Origin: Siderastrea siderea
Lineage: Eukaryota > Cnidaria > Anthozoa > Scleractinia > Rhizangiidae
Direction of reading: 5' to 3'
DNA: 64,000 bases
Assembly: GCA_964030785.1 (NCBI GenBank)
Contig: OZ034973.1
Coordinates: 1,384,132-1,448,131 of the forward strand
The notes under the pieces were generated by a model. The model was not told the DNA's origin and made no database searches. It was given only the letters and a program-made list of their open reading frames with translations. Below, piece by piece: positions 43,601 through 58,600 of the stretch (its first letter is position 1; every line of letters begins with the position of its first letter). Made by a program: the position numbers and the translations under genes.

Positions 43601-46600
43601 CAAAGTGATACTGGTGAAAACGCTGCAGTTTATGCCTTCCTCGGGAAGATTTGCCACAAGCTTCACACAGGTACGTTTCCTTTGATGTACCCAGCATATA
43701 CACATAACCCTGAAATAAATCAAAATAAGATCATACTATGTCGTTATTTCACTAAAATGAACAACGCAACTGTCTCTGGTCAATCCCCGTTCTATAAAAT
43801 CAACGTTGCTAAAATTCTTGTGTTTTAAATTTATGCACTTCTGCAATTTGCTGGCTGTATACTTACAGGCTGAGGAACTTGCTGGGGTCCAAGTACAGCA
43901 AATGTACAAACATTAGACTTGTTAGCAGCGGTGATTTCTAAGAACAACAGAACAATATAATTGCAAGGATGATCAAGATACACGGGGTAAAGGAACATTA
44001 AGCAAATGCAGAGAAAACCACAAAAAAAGACAACTGTCAGTACTATGGCTCGGAGAGGAATCTTCCTCGCACTCATTAACTCTACAACAATAAACAACAA
44101 TTAACGCAACCATTTAATGAGGGTCGTACGTAGAATTGGAGATACACAAATAAAAAAACTCGTGGTCCTCTGAAGTAGTTATCACTGATTGTCATCATGG
44201 AATCGAATGGAGCTTAACATGTTTATTTATTTATTTATTTCATTTCAGAGTGCTACGCGATACATCACATTACTTACTATACTCAGATTTCCATTGCCGC
44301 GACTTAAATATCTTAATTTCCGCGACCTGCTCCCAGCTTGGCCTCGTAGCTCAGTTGGTAGAGCGACGGTGATCTAATCCGGAGGTCGCGGGTTCAAATC
44401 CCGCCGGGGTCAAAGATTTTTCTTTGATCCTGGTTCTCATTTCTAATTTCTTCTTTCAGGCCGTACGGCCGGGGGGAAATTATGTAGGGCAGTATTGCTC
44501 ACTTCTAGCACTCATACATATACTTTACATGTTTATTTATTTTATATTATCAGCTTACCTGCGTTGGTTGTGTCTGCGGCCATGGCCTCAATAAAGCCTG
44601 TGATAGGATCAAATCTCCACAGCTGGTTTGCATTTCCATTAACACAACTCTTACGATGAGCCACAACTACTGTTGCACCTTCAAAGCCATGCGCAGGGGT
44701 GTAGTCGAGGGAGAATGGATCATTCCCCGTGGGAGGGGGGACGACTGTTAATACAAGCTGCTGGTTCGAACGCTGGTATATGAAGCTGAAACAAACCAAT
44801 ATTATGGCCATTAGATGCGTCTGCGTAACACACGCACTGGTAAGCATTGCCAAAACTGGACAAGTTTAAAACCAGTTGCGTTAATCTGCGTTTAGGGTAA
44901 TTAGCTTATCTCATATTCATATATTCCCACCCTTAGAAAGCACGCGGAAAACTGGGCACGACGTTAGTTAATTTAATAGGTTATACCTTGGTTAAAATGC
45001 ACAGAAAACCTTATTTTTATGAATGTTTTAAGCATGAATAACTCGACACTGCGTTCCTTAGCTACCTTAAATCTTTATAACTGTTGCGACATTTTCTTTA
45101 TACACTCTAAATTATCATTTTCTTTATACACTCTAAAACATTTGTGGTGATTGGTTCATTTTCAGACAGGGCACGTGTGATTGGTCAGGCGCGACTTTTA
45201 ACCCTTTAAGCAATCATCTAATTTCTCCTTACAGTATTACTACTTGATCAAACAAACAGGTCATGAGAATTAAAGAAATGATCACTAATGATGAAATGTC
45301 GATGTTTTAATCAAATTCTCCCAACTAGTAACCTAAGAAATATGAGGAGAATAGTGAGGAGAATATGGATGTTAATATTGGTGCTTAAAGGGTTAAAATA
45401 TTGTGTCCACGTGAAGGCAAGGACACTGGTGGAGATTTTGAATTGTCAAGCGGATTGTAGTTTTATTATTTGATTGGTTCTTGTCGGTCTTTTAGAAAGC
45501 TTCGGGTTTTTTATTTTTCAAACTTCGGAAATTCAACGCACATAACAAGTGACAAAAAGAAAAAGATTTACTATAACAAAATACAACTTACCCGTCTTCA
45601 GCAATGACCCATCTTTGGGTGAAATCTTCCAGTTTCTTCTTGCAAAGAACAACTTCGGACTTTCCCTGCACAAAACATGCCAAAAACAACTGTTTAAGTC
45701 CCAAGTAACTAACTAGGATATATTGATAATGTTTTACCTCGCGAGTTATCTCTCTGGTAGTGTAAGGAGAAATAAAACGTGGATCGCTACGTGAATAAAG
45801 AAAAGAGGCAATATACCTCATTTGAAGAGTCCGTGAGTCCTAACACTAGAGATGTTCCTTTAAGGCTGATGAAACCATCATTACTAAGCAACCATCTCTG
45901 TCTCTGGCACGGATCCACTGGTTTTGTATCTTGAGTCTTGAGAGCCTGCCGCCTAACGAGAAAATTGTCCATATTCAGAGGTGAAAGCCATATCTTTCAC
46001 TGTTGCGTTTCATACAACTCTTGCACTGGAAGAACGAATTGGAATTTCAAGGGCGATTCCAGGAATATTTGAAAGGATTAAGAACGGGTGACGCAGCGAC
46101 CGAATGGTAAATTAAAAACAGTCAAGAAGATTACGAACGATGGAATACCGGTATTCAGTTTCTCACGAGCGTGGGACGAAGAGGCCCCGACGTGAATAGC
46201 ACCCGTGACCACCCGTACACCAGTCGGGCGCTCTCGTGTTCACATTAGGCGAACACGGACATGATTCTAGCCCGGCACATTTTGAGCTTTGATAAGAAAA
46301 GAAATCCTAAAGTAGTATTCAGTCAGGGTACTTTCCTGCGGCGCTGTTTATATGTTACGATGTACAAGGTGGTTATATTTTCTGAGTCTGTTGATTAAAT
46401 CCTAGGGTGCGATCTTTCAAATACAAGCTAGCGCAGCACTTTAAAGTGGTCTTGATAACTTGAAAAAATTCACCAAAAAACGTTTTGGATAAATTGTAGA
46501 TTTTGTACCTCGTAACTCTGAGGAGGGATAAAGTTAACGGACAGGAGCACAGTGTCTGTTACCTGAATTTCCACTGCAGTTGGCGATCAGAGAAAATCAT

Positions 46601-49600
46601 CTCGCCATCAAAGTCATTGTCTTCCTTGTCATCAACAGATGGGTCGTCCTTTTGTGTCCTATCATTTTCCCACGGCCACTGCAAGGTCTTGAGGCGCTGC
46701 TCAGCGCGTATATGAGACCGCTCATGCGCATTTAAAGCATGGCTGTACATATCCTCTTGGCTAGAAAGAAGAAAGAAGTTTTGAAAATTGATTTCACAAC
46801 AACAGGCGTGTCACACTACCGCACAAGCTATTAGAATAATATAAGGACTTTTCATGAGCTCGCATTGTATGATCAGCAATTGTAGAAAATTCTCTAGTAC
46901 CTGTCTTCATTATCCACTCCTGGTAATTCTTCATCATTACGACCAGTTGCTAGTTTTTCTCGTTCCTCAGAACTCAGAGTGCATTTTGCTACACATAGGC
47001 AGGAACCACTGGTAACAGCTCCGTCAACTTGAAGAACTAAGTCTAGCATACCAAATGAGAACACAGAATACCAATTGCATTTTCTCACTGCATGTTTACC
47101 ACCATGGGTTAACCATAGCATTTCTTAATACTGATCCCGCACACCCTTTAAAATGGCTTGAAAATCAGCCATTTTCATGCACCGTTGGTTTCAACGGCCA
47201 CACACTGTCACACTTAGTTCTATGCTATCAGTGATTAAGGATGCAACAGTACCACAAAACACATTATTCTTTCTCAGTTTTAAAAAAACCTCCAGTCACA
47301 TGCATGTATTGCAGACAGAATCTTTTCTCACATTTCCCTCTTCGGCTTGCTGACGTACAAGGGAAAGGATGAGTTGTTTACATTCTTAAAATATCATGAA
47401 AAGTGGGGGCTCTTTACCCCGAGTGTCTCACCTGAGCAAAGAGATGGAGCATGAATGTTTTTTGGAGCCCAACCCAAAAGCTCCGCTGGCTAGGGGTTCT
47501 GATTTTGGTAGAAGCAACCTTGCAGTGTTGATCCTGATCACGAGAGACCCCAGTTCCTCAGGATGGGGAGATGGGCATGTGGACAATAACCCCACCCCAT
47601 AAAAATGATCCTGATTCAAAGAAAACATCAGATAATAACCCATGCTTATCAACAGAGAGATGCCTGAACATCCATGACTTAAAGCCACACAAAAGCATGC
47701 AGGTTGAAACCAATACTGGAGGCTCTCTTCGCAAGCAAGCTTTTTTAGGCAAAAGGCAAGGTTCAAGTAAGTACCTGCAGGATCCCTCAGTGCGCAGTAC
47801 TGTCTGATGTGTGAGATATCTGCTGCTAGGTTGGCCAGTACAGTTCTCCTCTGTTGCTCAGAGTAAGACAGCTGTGGATCACTCCATGGCTCACCACATG
47901 TTACATACACTAACTCATCTCGCTGAAGTTCTGATAGACTGGTCACTTCTTTTCCATCTTTTGTGTACAGTCTTCTTGCAGCAAATGGCAGGCGAACAGC
48001 ATCAGTGCATCTATCCAGGAACTAGAGAAAAATTTTCTACTTAATTTTTTTTAGAGCCCTTTGTTAAGTAAATCTGCACTAGTGCCACAGGAAATCCAGA
48101 CAGCAGAAGCTAAACTCACAGCATGCTCATCACAACCTTCTTAGAAATGTGAACACAATTACTCGCAGCTTACCTCACACTGTATATGTGTTGTATATAC
48201 TTTGCTGCTTTATACTACTTCTGTCATCCAAACCACTACTACTAAACATTTTTAGATGGCTGCTATGCTGCTAGTCCATGGCAGGGTGCACTAGCTCTTT
48301 GTAAGGGTTCTTTTAATTGATGGGTTGGCAAGTACCTATTCATACACCTAGTAAGTACTGAGAAACAATGTGGAGTAAAGTTTCTTGACTTAGAAAACAA
48401 CACAACAGCAGGGATCAGCCTGAAACAATTTTGTTGAGACTAAAAGTACAACAGGCTACCCACTTAGAAATTTAATTATCGCTGACTCCACACTAATTGG
48501 CTGCCAAAAATGAGCTCCTTTTCCAGTTTTTCTACAACGATTTTGACTTACCAGAACAAGTTCAAGTTTCTTCAGATCAAGAGGATGACGTGAACTGGCT
48601 TGTTCCTGATCACCAGATTGTTCAACTTGTTTCTCAACAGTCGATCGCCTGAAAGAGCATACATTTAATCAAAAAGAAAGGAATTGCTTTATATTTCCAA
48701 ATACATTCGAGTGAGGAAAAAATGATCACCTTTTGTGCTTTTTAAAAGAGTTGTTTGAGCTTGGTCCACTGACATCATGAATCATCTGAAGACAGATTTC
48801 AGTAATATAATTCATTATAATTACAGTAAACAAATAAGGAGGTTAGTTTCTAAAGAAATTGTGGTACTGGGTCAGTAGGGAAGTGAAACACAAAAATTCA
48901 GATTTATCAAATGTGTTGGTAAGGTAACTTGGCCACCATAGGAAAATTGAAAGCACCGTTTCGAGCGTTAGCCCCTCGGATTCGTTCTGACAAAGGGATA
49001 AGGCTCAGTTGATAAATCCAAATTTTTGTGTCAATTTACAGTGTTGTTAAAATTTAACAACACTGTAAATTGACACAAAAATTTGGATTTATCAACTGAG
49101 CCTTATCCCTTTGTCAGAACGAATCCGAGGGATAGTTCTGAGTAGACACATATTCTAACTGGTTGAAAGCCAAGGATGCTTCTGCTAAACTCCAAAGAAA
49201 CAGTGCAGTTTCAAAGCATTATTTATGGTTTTTAATTTACTACGTTTTACTCACATTAGTCAAATCAGGTCCTACAACTTTGACAGCTCTGCTGAGATCG
49301 GATTCCCCATTTTTAAGCACCCGTAACCTGGCGGGGGCTGCTGAAATGAAAAAGGAGTACTTAATATGGCCTGTAATAGAAACAAATGAAAGCACTGACT
49401 AGCAATAAGAAGTATATCTGCAGTTTAAAAGCATTCAATCACAGCGTAACCAAATTTTGTCTTCTTTCTTCCACGCTAAAGAGTCAGTGTCCAGCATGAT
49501 AACCTTGCTTCTTTGTCTTGAAATATAAAGGAAAAAAGCCGTGAAATAGAGAAATGAAGGCAGGGAAATGTGGCCGTAAGAGACAAAATTACAGCAAGAA

Positions 49601-52600
49601 AAATGTTCCTTTTTAATCATAGTTTTAATTTCTGGACTGCCTGTCACAAAATCAAATTGAATTACCTGCAAGCTACCTGTACTCTATCCCAAAAGTTCTG
49701 TTTTGCTCTGTAGAATTTTTTAACCTAGTTTAGTTGAATATTTGGTGAAAATTTGCTAAATGACATGGAAATCAGATAAGCAAAATTTGGATATTGTGGT
49801 AGGCCACTCGACTTCCCATTGTTCATAAATCAGTCAGTTCCTGTAAACTTTGATGAGTTGTATAACTTTATGCACACTTGACAAAAAATTACTCACAATC
49901 AGTAGTCACAAACTACAATAATATATCAACAATATTGTCTATCATTGATTCCTAGGTTCAGAAAATAAATCATTAACTTTCAGTAAACATTAGGTAACTA
50001 AGGAGAGAAATACATTTGAAAGACTTAGAGATATAAAATAAATGTCAACAAATCTAGTTACACTGTATCTTAAAGTAATTTTTCAAGTTTTGGTAAACTT
50101 CTTACTTACGCATATCAGAATGCCATGTTTTATGAAACAGCTTTATGACTTCTAACTTGGTTGACAATTTGAAGTTTTCAATTATCTTAATTTTCAAATT
50201 GTTATCATTAAAACATTTTTGCATGACAATTACTTTAAAATGACAAAATACCACATTCAAATTTCAGAAATCTTATCCTGGTCAGATATAATGCAAGTTC
50301 AGTATAAAAGGCTTTTAAGATCCAGTTGTATACAAAAATTAGAATAGACAAATTATTCATATCCAGCTCAAAGTGTCACTGTTATTCCAGACACCTGCTA
50401 TTGTAAATTAACTGTAAATTTTATTTTGCATGTATAATTAATGACATTTTGCAGTCAATATCAGCACTGAAAACAAGCCAACATTTTATAATAAACTTCC
50501 TAGTTGTAAACAAAACTAAACAATACACAGAATCACCCGGTATATTTTTCCTTTTTTTGTAATTTCAGTGATGCTTGAAGAAAGAGAACCACAAATTATC
50601 CACTAGGGATTAAAACATAGGCACGCAAAGCGTACGTGAGCTATTTTGTAGCTGTCAATGAGAGGTACGGAAATGGTTATTGAATGAACGTGCGTGTACC
50701 AAGGTACACTACTGTGATGTTGGTTATTTGAGTAGCGTTGAGCATTCGAAAAGTATTGGTTTTTAGACAGAGTTTACCTTATAAGTGGAGCTGTGTCCGA
50801 TATTGTGCAACCTCGTTCCCAGGGCTTCTTACAGATTTGAGGGTGATCAAAGATCAATGTTTGAGTTTATATTAGTTGTTTCGAATTCGTATGCGTCATT
50901 GATCAATAGATGGTACGCTAATGCGTACAAGTGTGGCTTCAAATTACGACAAAACAAGAAGAAAGTGAGATAAAATCTGTAAAATATCTGACAACAGTGT
51001 GAATATGGGACAAACAAAATAATACAAAACAGTCCTTTCTGAAGCTCATTCTTATGTTTCTCGGCAGCTCAATGGATTGAAATTTAATTTTGTGGCTTTC
51101 TAATGGAAAGAATATTTTTCCATGGACAAATAATTTGGATCTAGTAGGAAGCGTAACTTGTCACAAAAATTAATTCTGTAATGTTTGAACCAGAAGAGAA
51201 TAGCCGATCTTGAAAGCCACGTACGTCTTCTTCTTGCGTGACATCATGCTTGACGAACGTGGCAACTCCCGTATCCAGACAAATATAGAGATAAGCTCTG
51301 TTTTATTTTCCGCATTATTTCACACGGACTTACATTTTGGAACACACGGCTAAAATCGAGTAATAAGCGTGCCTTGTTAGAAAAGATCATGCCATTGTGT
51401 GACTTGTGCAAGTCTTGCGTGACTAGTCACGTAGCAAACTGAAAAAAAAGCCAGAAACATCGCACGTGCTGACATACCGTGTGGTTGACTGTGGCACTAA
51501 TTTTTTCGGAATTCAAATTTTTATGATTTTCGCCGGGTTTTTTCACGATCCGCAAAGAAAGTTCCCGCGGAAAAAAGTAATTCCCGCAAAAATTTACTCC
51601 ATTGTCGAAATTTTTATACAAACATCGCCTTTTACATGTCATGTAATATTACGCTGGTGCCCATTTACTTGAACCGACTCCTTCGTTCAAAAATAAAACG
51701 AAATTAGAAGCAAAACATTCAGAAATAAAACGATGAAATTGCAGTCGGTACATTACAAGTATTAAGCTGTTAAAAGCTTTAAAGAAAAGGATCGTCTGGA
51801 GGTACTCCATTGATTAACTGATTTAACGCGTTATACATCTGCATGTTGTTCACCTGCATTCGATTGTTTATACTCAAAAAACGAGAATGTTATAATTCCA
51901 AATAGAAGGCGGCTTCCGGAAAATCGCAAAAATTAATTCCAAGGAAGAATAAACAGTTTCCCCAATCGCAAAAATTAGTCCTGCAAAACACACAAAAAAA
52001 ATCACCATTCACAAAATTTAACTCCCGCAAAAATATTGGTGCCACACGGTAGTGGTCTCAGCTTCGCTGAAGCCAACAGTGGTTGTGTTTAGCGAATAAA
52101 TTTTGTTTTGATGAGCGTTTTGATGTGAAAGTAAGATACAAAATTGGGTGAAAATAATATTAAGGGATGTTTTGTTATGTAAAGAGGTGGTAATGGGGCA
52201 AAGGAATCGTTGGAATTTTAAATGAGCGAATTCGAGAATAATGGAGTGGTTGGCCTGTGTGGTAAACAACGTGAATTCTATCACGTGGAGTACACGTGAT
52301 GAACTCAAGGCCAAATTGTGCTTTAATAGGTCCGGGGGGGGGGGATTTTATCGCAGGGCCAGGCAGCTTAGTGTGGGTCGTTTCACGTGTAAAGAACGTG
52401 TTATGTTGATTGAGCGTGAGATCAGATTACCGTTTTGTGTAAACAAGTGGTGTTTTGTCACGTACAAACATGTGATGAGACAAAGTTCAATGGCGAGTCA
52501 CGAGACTTTCATGAGACTGTCATAAGTTCGTTTTCGGCGCTTTTTATTGGCTTTCGTGGCAGCTAGAGTTGTGTAACAAAAGGGAGAAACTTAAAAGGAA

Positions 52601-55600
52601 GCGGGGAATGAGTAAATTTATGCGTTTTTCGTAATCTGAAAAATGATAACCGATGTTTGTGTCTATAAAACTGTGGAACGAATCTTGCGTAGAGCTGTTG
52701 CGTTTTTGTCTTCGTATTGGAGGTGATAATTGTTTTGATTTGATTTGATTTGATTGTCTGCTGATCTTTCCGCTCAAACTTTGTACAAACAATCCCGCTA
52801 CCGCCACGCAACCTAACCAGAAACCCATTTCTCTGATAAGTCATCTCTAACTTTGCGCTTAGCAAGTCGCATGTACGAGGAACGTTTATGCCACCCATAC
52901 AATCTTTTTCCTTGTCGACCTTGTGCCTTTGACGGACCTAGTGATCGAGTGGCATGGGCATTAATTTTAAAACCTACCAAAAGGTGCGAACAATAATTCG
53001 TTTTAGTTTGAAATTCACGTTTTGCCCTTTTTATACCTTCAAACTATTTGCCATCTATTTACCATCATTTACTATGGGACATCCCTGCACAGAAGTCATG
53101 TTATTTCTCACACTCTAAAGTTGAACCATATAACTCAAAACGTAAGTTGTGCGCATGCGTACAAAGGATTATTTACTAGAACGCTTCCGCTCACGTGTAA
53201 ACCAGTTTTGTGCTGACGATTCGTTTTCTAAGGAAGTCTACCACAAGGAAGTCAGCCATTTCTATTTGATATATAAATACCCAACATCAAGCGAGTGAAA
53301 TCCGGACACTTTCGTAGTGTCGCTTTGGTAGCAGAATTTTCTGTGCGTTCTCATCTGCATTTTTGTTCCAGCCCCGACAACTAGCCTTTCGGTAAAATTC
53401 GACAGTCGTCGGGAATGCCGAACATGGTCCACCCAAAAACCAACCAACCAAAGAACCAACCTTCCCAGAAACTTGAGGCTGCATGCCGACTATGAGGCTA
53501 TTTTGTAGACAAAATAGCTCAAAAATAATAAGAAAAAGAAGTAACTTATTTCAGATCCCTTCAAATGCCTGTGGAATTAAACTTAAAAGACAGTAGTTTT
53601 TACTTAATTCTAACCTGAATACTGTATTTAGATTTGATGGGAAGCAGAGCAGAATTATTTTAAGCAACTGTTATAGGCAAAAGAAAAGTTTATCTTGAGA
53701 TAGTCAACAATGCCTTCAAAATTCCAGCAGGCTGATGTAGAAATTAGTATTTAGTTACAAAAACTCTGACCAAATAGAGACACAAATTGACAGATTTGTA
53801 CAGATATTTGGCCGCAAGAAGTTATTGTGAAGACCTCCTTACGGACTGTATATGTGTTTTGGTTGACTGCCCCGTTAAGTTAAATTAATCAATGTGCTGA
53901 GAACTGAAATGTAAGCAGTAGTTTAAATAACTGATATTATAGTAAAACACAGGATTGGCACAATTTGAACTTCAACCTTTTTGTGCTTTAAACCCATTTC
54001 TCTCAAAGTGACATCCTCCTCTTTTCTGCTGATATGAGTATTTTGTGAAAGACACTCATCAACAGCTTTGAAATGGTATTTCACACGTTGACATCAAGTT
54101 TGTGGCTACTAATCTGGGAAAAACAGTACACGTTTGCCTTAGAGATTAAAGGATTAAAGAGAGGGAGTCACTTAGGAGGGTTCATGTGTCACACAGAGAG
54201 AAGCAATGGTAAACCTTACCTAAAGCTATGTAAGACAGAATAATTAAGTTACAAGACTGATATTACCTGTTGCTACTGCTTTCTTCTGTGACGGTTTCTT
54301 GACAGGTGGGGCAAAAGGTAACAAATAACCTTCCATGGGCCATGTGAAGTCCTGAAAGGGACACAAGATGACGACATGCATTACATCTACATCCACTTAA
54401 AGGGCTGGTGTCCAGCCATCTCAGCAGTAAAGAGAACCTGAACATGGCTTTCAAGTTGTACAGGGGCCTGACGGCTACCTGCTGCCATGCTGGCAAGTCC
54501 TAACACAGATGCAACAGCTGTCCATGGCTGACACTACCTGGGTGACATGGTTGTGCACGTGGTTGCACACACATTCTGTGACTTCAACTCGCATTTTGTT
54601 TTTAGTACATGTAAAAATAGTTTTATGTTAGTTTACAAGTTTGAATTTAATGAAAGAAATTTCAAACCTCATTGCCCCCTAAGATAACATCAACTTATTT
54701 TTGAACATTTCTTACCATGTTCCATGTTCCATTATCATTAACTGGCCAAGACAAAGCCCTTTTGTTCCACTCTGGGTTAGAAATGGTTGAATTTTTCCAC
54801 TGGCCCATATTCAAGAAGTCTTCTTGTTTAACAGCCCACCTATTGCAGAACAGAGGGAAAGACAGGGATTTCATCACCTTCATATCTTCAGATATCAAGT
54901 CATAACAGTATGGGATTGGTTATTCCCCCATGATGAAACACTACTCCATCAGGGTTACCCGTAGAACTAGTATCAAGAACCTATCAGCTGATAGTCCTTT
55001 GAAAGAAATGTTTTGTTAGTACATTCAAGTGTCAATAAATATTCACAGAAACATCAGGTATTCTGTTAATCAGTAATTATCGTCATCATCCTCCTCATCA
55101 CATCACTGTTCTATAATGGTTCTGATCAACAACTAACCTCTGAGTTCCATCTGCATGTTGCTTCGGCAAAACAACGACTGAGTATCTGTGACCATGGTAC
55201 TCATCTTTAAGCTGCGCAAGCCCAGTTTCAGGACTCTCCTCTGTAGTGTCAGACAGAGCTGGACTGAGTTCCAGACTAACACCTTCTCCACTTGAAATTT
55301 GACCATTCAGTTCTAAATCATTCATAAACAACAGATTTTGCAAGCCACTGGTTACTGCCTCATGTTTTGGTATCTGTGGAGGCTTCTCTTCAGATGCTCT
55401 GTCCTTAACTGGGTGATCTTCAGTATAAGTCAGCACCAGGTTTGGTTTTGAGAGAGAGTATATCTGTCCTGTTGGACTGAATCCCCATTGTTGATTAGCA
55501 TCACTTGAATTCCTGCAAGTATTTCAAACATATATCAATTCTTTCCATTCACAATAATTACACACTGAATGTCCATGAAATGTCACCGTAACATTTGAGT

Positions 55601-58600
55601 CTGTGGATGAAATCTTTGAAGTACACATACATTGGATGGCAGTGCTTTCAATAAGCACCAACGGCTGACAAAAAGCGTTGGCTATTTTGCTCAGAAGTCG
55701 GCTACTTTTCCCCTAAATTGAATTAACTAAAGAAAAATTCTTTCAAACCCCTTGTTGATACAGTCGGTTACCTACTCAAACCAGCTGCCTACTTCAAATT
55801 TTATTGAACCCCCTGGGATGGTTTCATATCAAACAAAATGCAAAAGAATACATAAAAAATTGCAAAGAACAAAATGTGATTAAAACCAACAGGATACTGC
55901 AAGTACTTTTCTTATACCCGTAGCCTGCGAGCAAGCTCTCGGCAGGCGTTTGGGGGGCAGGGGTGGGGAGAAATGAGAAGTTATTGCTCTTTTCCCTCCC
56001 CCACCACCCGCACCCCGAGAGACAGCTTGCAGGGTATCATACCCATCGCATTCAATACAAGCCAGAGACTTCTGTATGTTTTTGCCATGACCACAGGATA
56101 ACCAGCAAATGCAATGCATGCCACAGTCCACTGTCAGTACCTTTTTGCTATGACCACAGGATACCCCTCCACAGACATGTCTGCATAATCTACAGTCACA
56201 GCACATTCTGATCTGGACAGCACAAGCTGAGGCATTGCTTTACTGTGAATTAAGCCACTCTGAAACAGAAAATTGGTACAACCAGTCTGAATGTCTGCAC
56301 AGAAATCAACTAAAAAAATGAACAGTTCTAAAAATTACACTCCATCAACTTGAGTTAAGTTGAAAAGGCCGGTGTGAGCAGAAATTCCCCCATAATGCAT
56401 TTAAAAACACTTATTTTCCCTCAAGGTAAAGATCTGAAGGGCCATGTCTTGCTAGGGGCAAAGGTAAAAACATATATTTCCAGAACTGCAAGAGTAAATA
56501 GCTACAGAACTGTGACAGTGACCATGATGGATGCCATTGTTAATGCTAGCTGGGTGGTTGATACACTTTTGCCCAGCTACAACTTTCAGTGGTTGCTACA
56601 TTGAGGTTTTTAAAATTATTACTCATCTACCTGTGTTATAACCCATTGTTGAGCATCAGGAAGCCATGATGATTTTGCTCCTTTTTTCTTCTTTTCCACA
56701 ACAGTGATTTCTGGATAAAGCACAAGGTTCTTATTCTCTTTGTATTGCAGGAAGCAGCCACTCTCATTCACTCGCATAACCTATGGTCAACACAATAAAA
56801 TATTCTCAAATATAACAATGCTTGCTGGCTGTCCACCTTTAATGTGACTCAAAAGTGCAAATAACTACTGACAATACACCACTCATCCATGAAACCAGTA
56901 TAAAGAGAAATTGAGAAAACCAAGAATATGAGTTTGCCAAAAGACAAATTAGCTTTTTTGCAGTAAACCCACCTGCAGGCTCTGTGCTTGAGAAAGTTCA
57001 CTGCCCGGGTTGAGCAAATTCACAAGATGACGTTTACTGCCTGAGGGAAAGCCATTCACTGCTCTCCAAAGGGAAGATTTTTCTTTGCCTTTGCCTTCAT
57101 CATCATCAAAGCTTTCTCTTTGAGCCATCTCCTTTTCACCCCACAGAGACATACAGGTGGCTTTATCCAAACATAGCTCCAGAGCAAGGACTGCAAAACA
57201 ATAATCATTATGGTACATACAATCGCACACCTTACAATTATTTAGGACACTGCAAAACAGTCACTTTCTCTCTTTATACTACATGTAGATCTTGTAGAAG
57301 GAGGTGCAAATTGTAGAATGTGTGGAATGTCATTATAGAATGTTATCACATGCTCTCCCTTGGGTGTATAACTTATCAAACCATGTGCTTTTCATATTGC
57401 TCGGAATTGAATATGTAATTGAGTTTTTCAGTGGGTGATTCATTAAAAACTAGTTCGGTTGCAAGCTCAGTCTCGCTTGTTCCTTTCTAAATCTTCATGG
57501 TGTCAGGAGTAAAAATCCGCATCATCCGGTTCCTGTGACACATTAGCTGTTCACGATTTTGGTCCTCAACATGGCAGACGGACCCCGAAAACCTGAGCCG
57601 CTCAGTTTCAAGGGAAACGTCGCGCTAAATTGAAAACACTTTGTGCAAGAAGTGGAAATATTTCTCGCCGCTGCACACGGAGGCAAGGATGACAAGACAA
57701 AAGCGTACATTTTTTTAAATTTAGCCGGAAGAGAAGCGATTGAGAAAGAGAAATTGTTCGTCTACGCGCCCGCCCTACGGACTTCAGATAACACTGTTCG
57801 AGTCCCGGCAGAATTTTGTGAGAACATTGCCGTGCTGAAACGGAAATTTGCTGAAATCTGCGATCCTCATAGAAACGTAATTATGGAAAGACACAAATTC
57901 AACACAAGAATGCAGAAAGAAGGTGAACTGTTCCAGTCTTTTGTAGCTGACCTCAGAATCCTAGCGAACACGTGTGAGTATGGTACTTTGAAGGATGAGC
58001 TTATCCATGACAAAATAGTAGACAGCGTTGCTTCTTCGTTAGTCAGAAAGCAGCTTTTGAAAGAGAGAGAGCTAACACTCGATCAACAACAACAACATCA
58101 CCTTTATTTCACCTCGGATTTATTTGGATTGCACTATCGAAATCGGTCTCCTTAACGAATTATCCGACAGAGACAACAGCCAACTCTCGAACAAGGCCAC
58201 AGCTTCCAAAGAAGAAGTCCACAGCATCAGCAAAGGGAAAAAAACTTTCTCAAAAGAGAAATCGAAGCCTGACATCCACAATTGCAAGAATTGTGGTGGT
58301 GACCATGCACCTAAGCAGAAATCCTGCCCAGTGTTTGGTAGAAAATGTCTTCACTGCGGAAAGCCTAATCATTTCGAGAAAGTTTGTCGTTCTAAGCTTG
58401 CAGGTAGACAACCAAGTACTCAATGAGGTTCCGATAGTCAATGGTCAAATCGCAGACATCACGTTAATGAGATTTCTCCTGAGTTTCCTGTCAAGCAAGA
58501 AGAAGATGATTTGTTTGTTATTGACGCAATTACCAAATCTTCAAAGTCATGGGCTAAGCGCGAAATTTATTGCACAGTAGAAATCCATGGCAAACAAGTT

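Noticed and set aside
44340..44412. Functional tRNA gene
   Set aside because: The anticodon stem and loop do not meet tRNA rules (no U33, mismatched stem), and SINE-like sequence follows. Kept only as a tRNA-like feature.
54352..54492. Extension of the exon at 54267-54351 upstream as one open frame
   Set aside because: That frame (LYNLKAMFRF...) does not match the reading frame of the flanking exons. The acceptor ccctttcag at 54352 gives the in-phase TWPMEGYLLPF segment.
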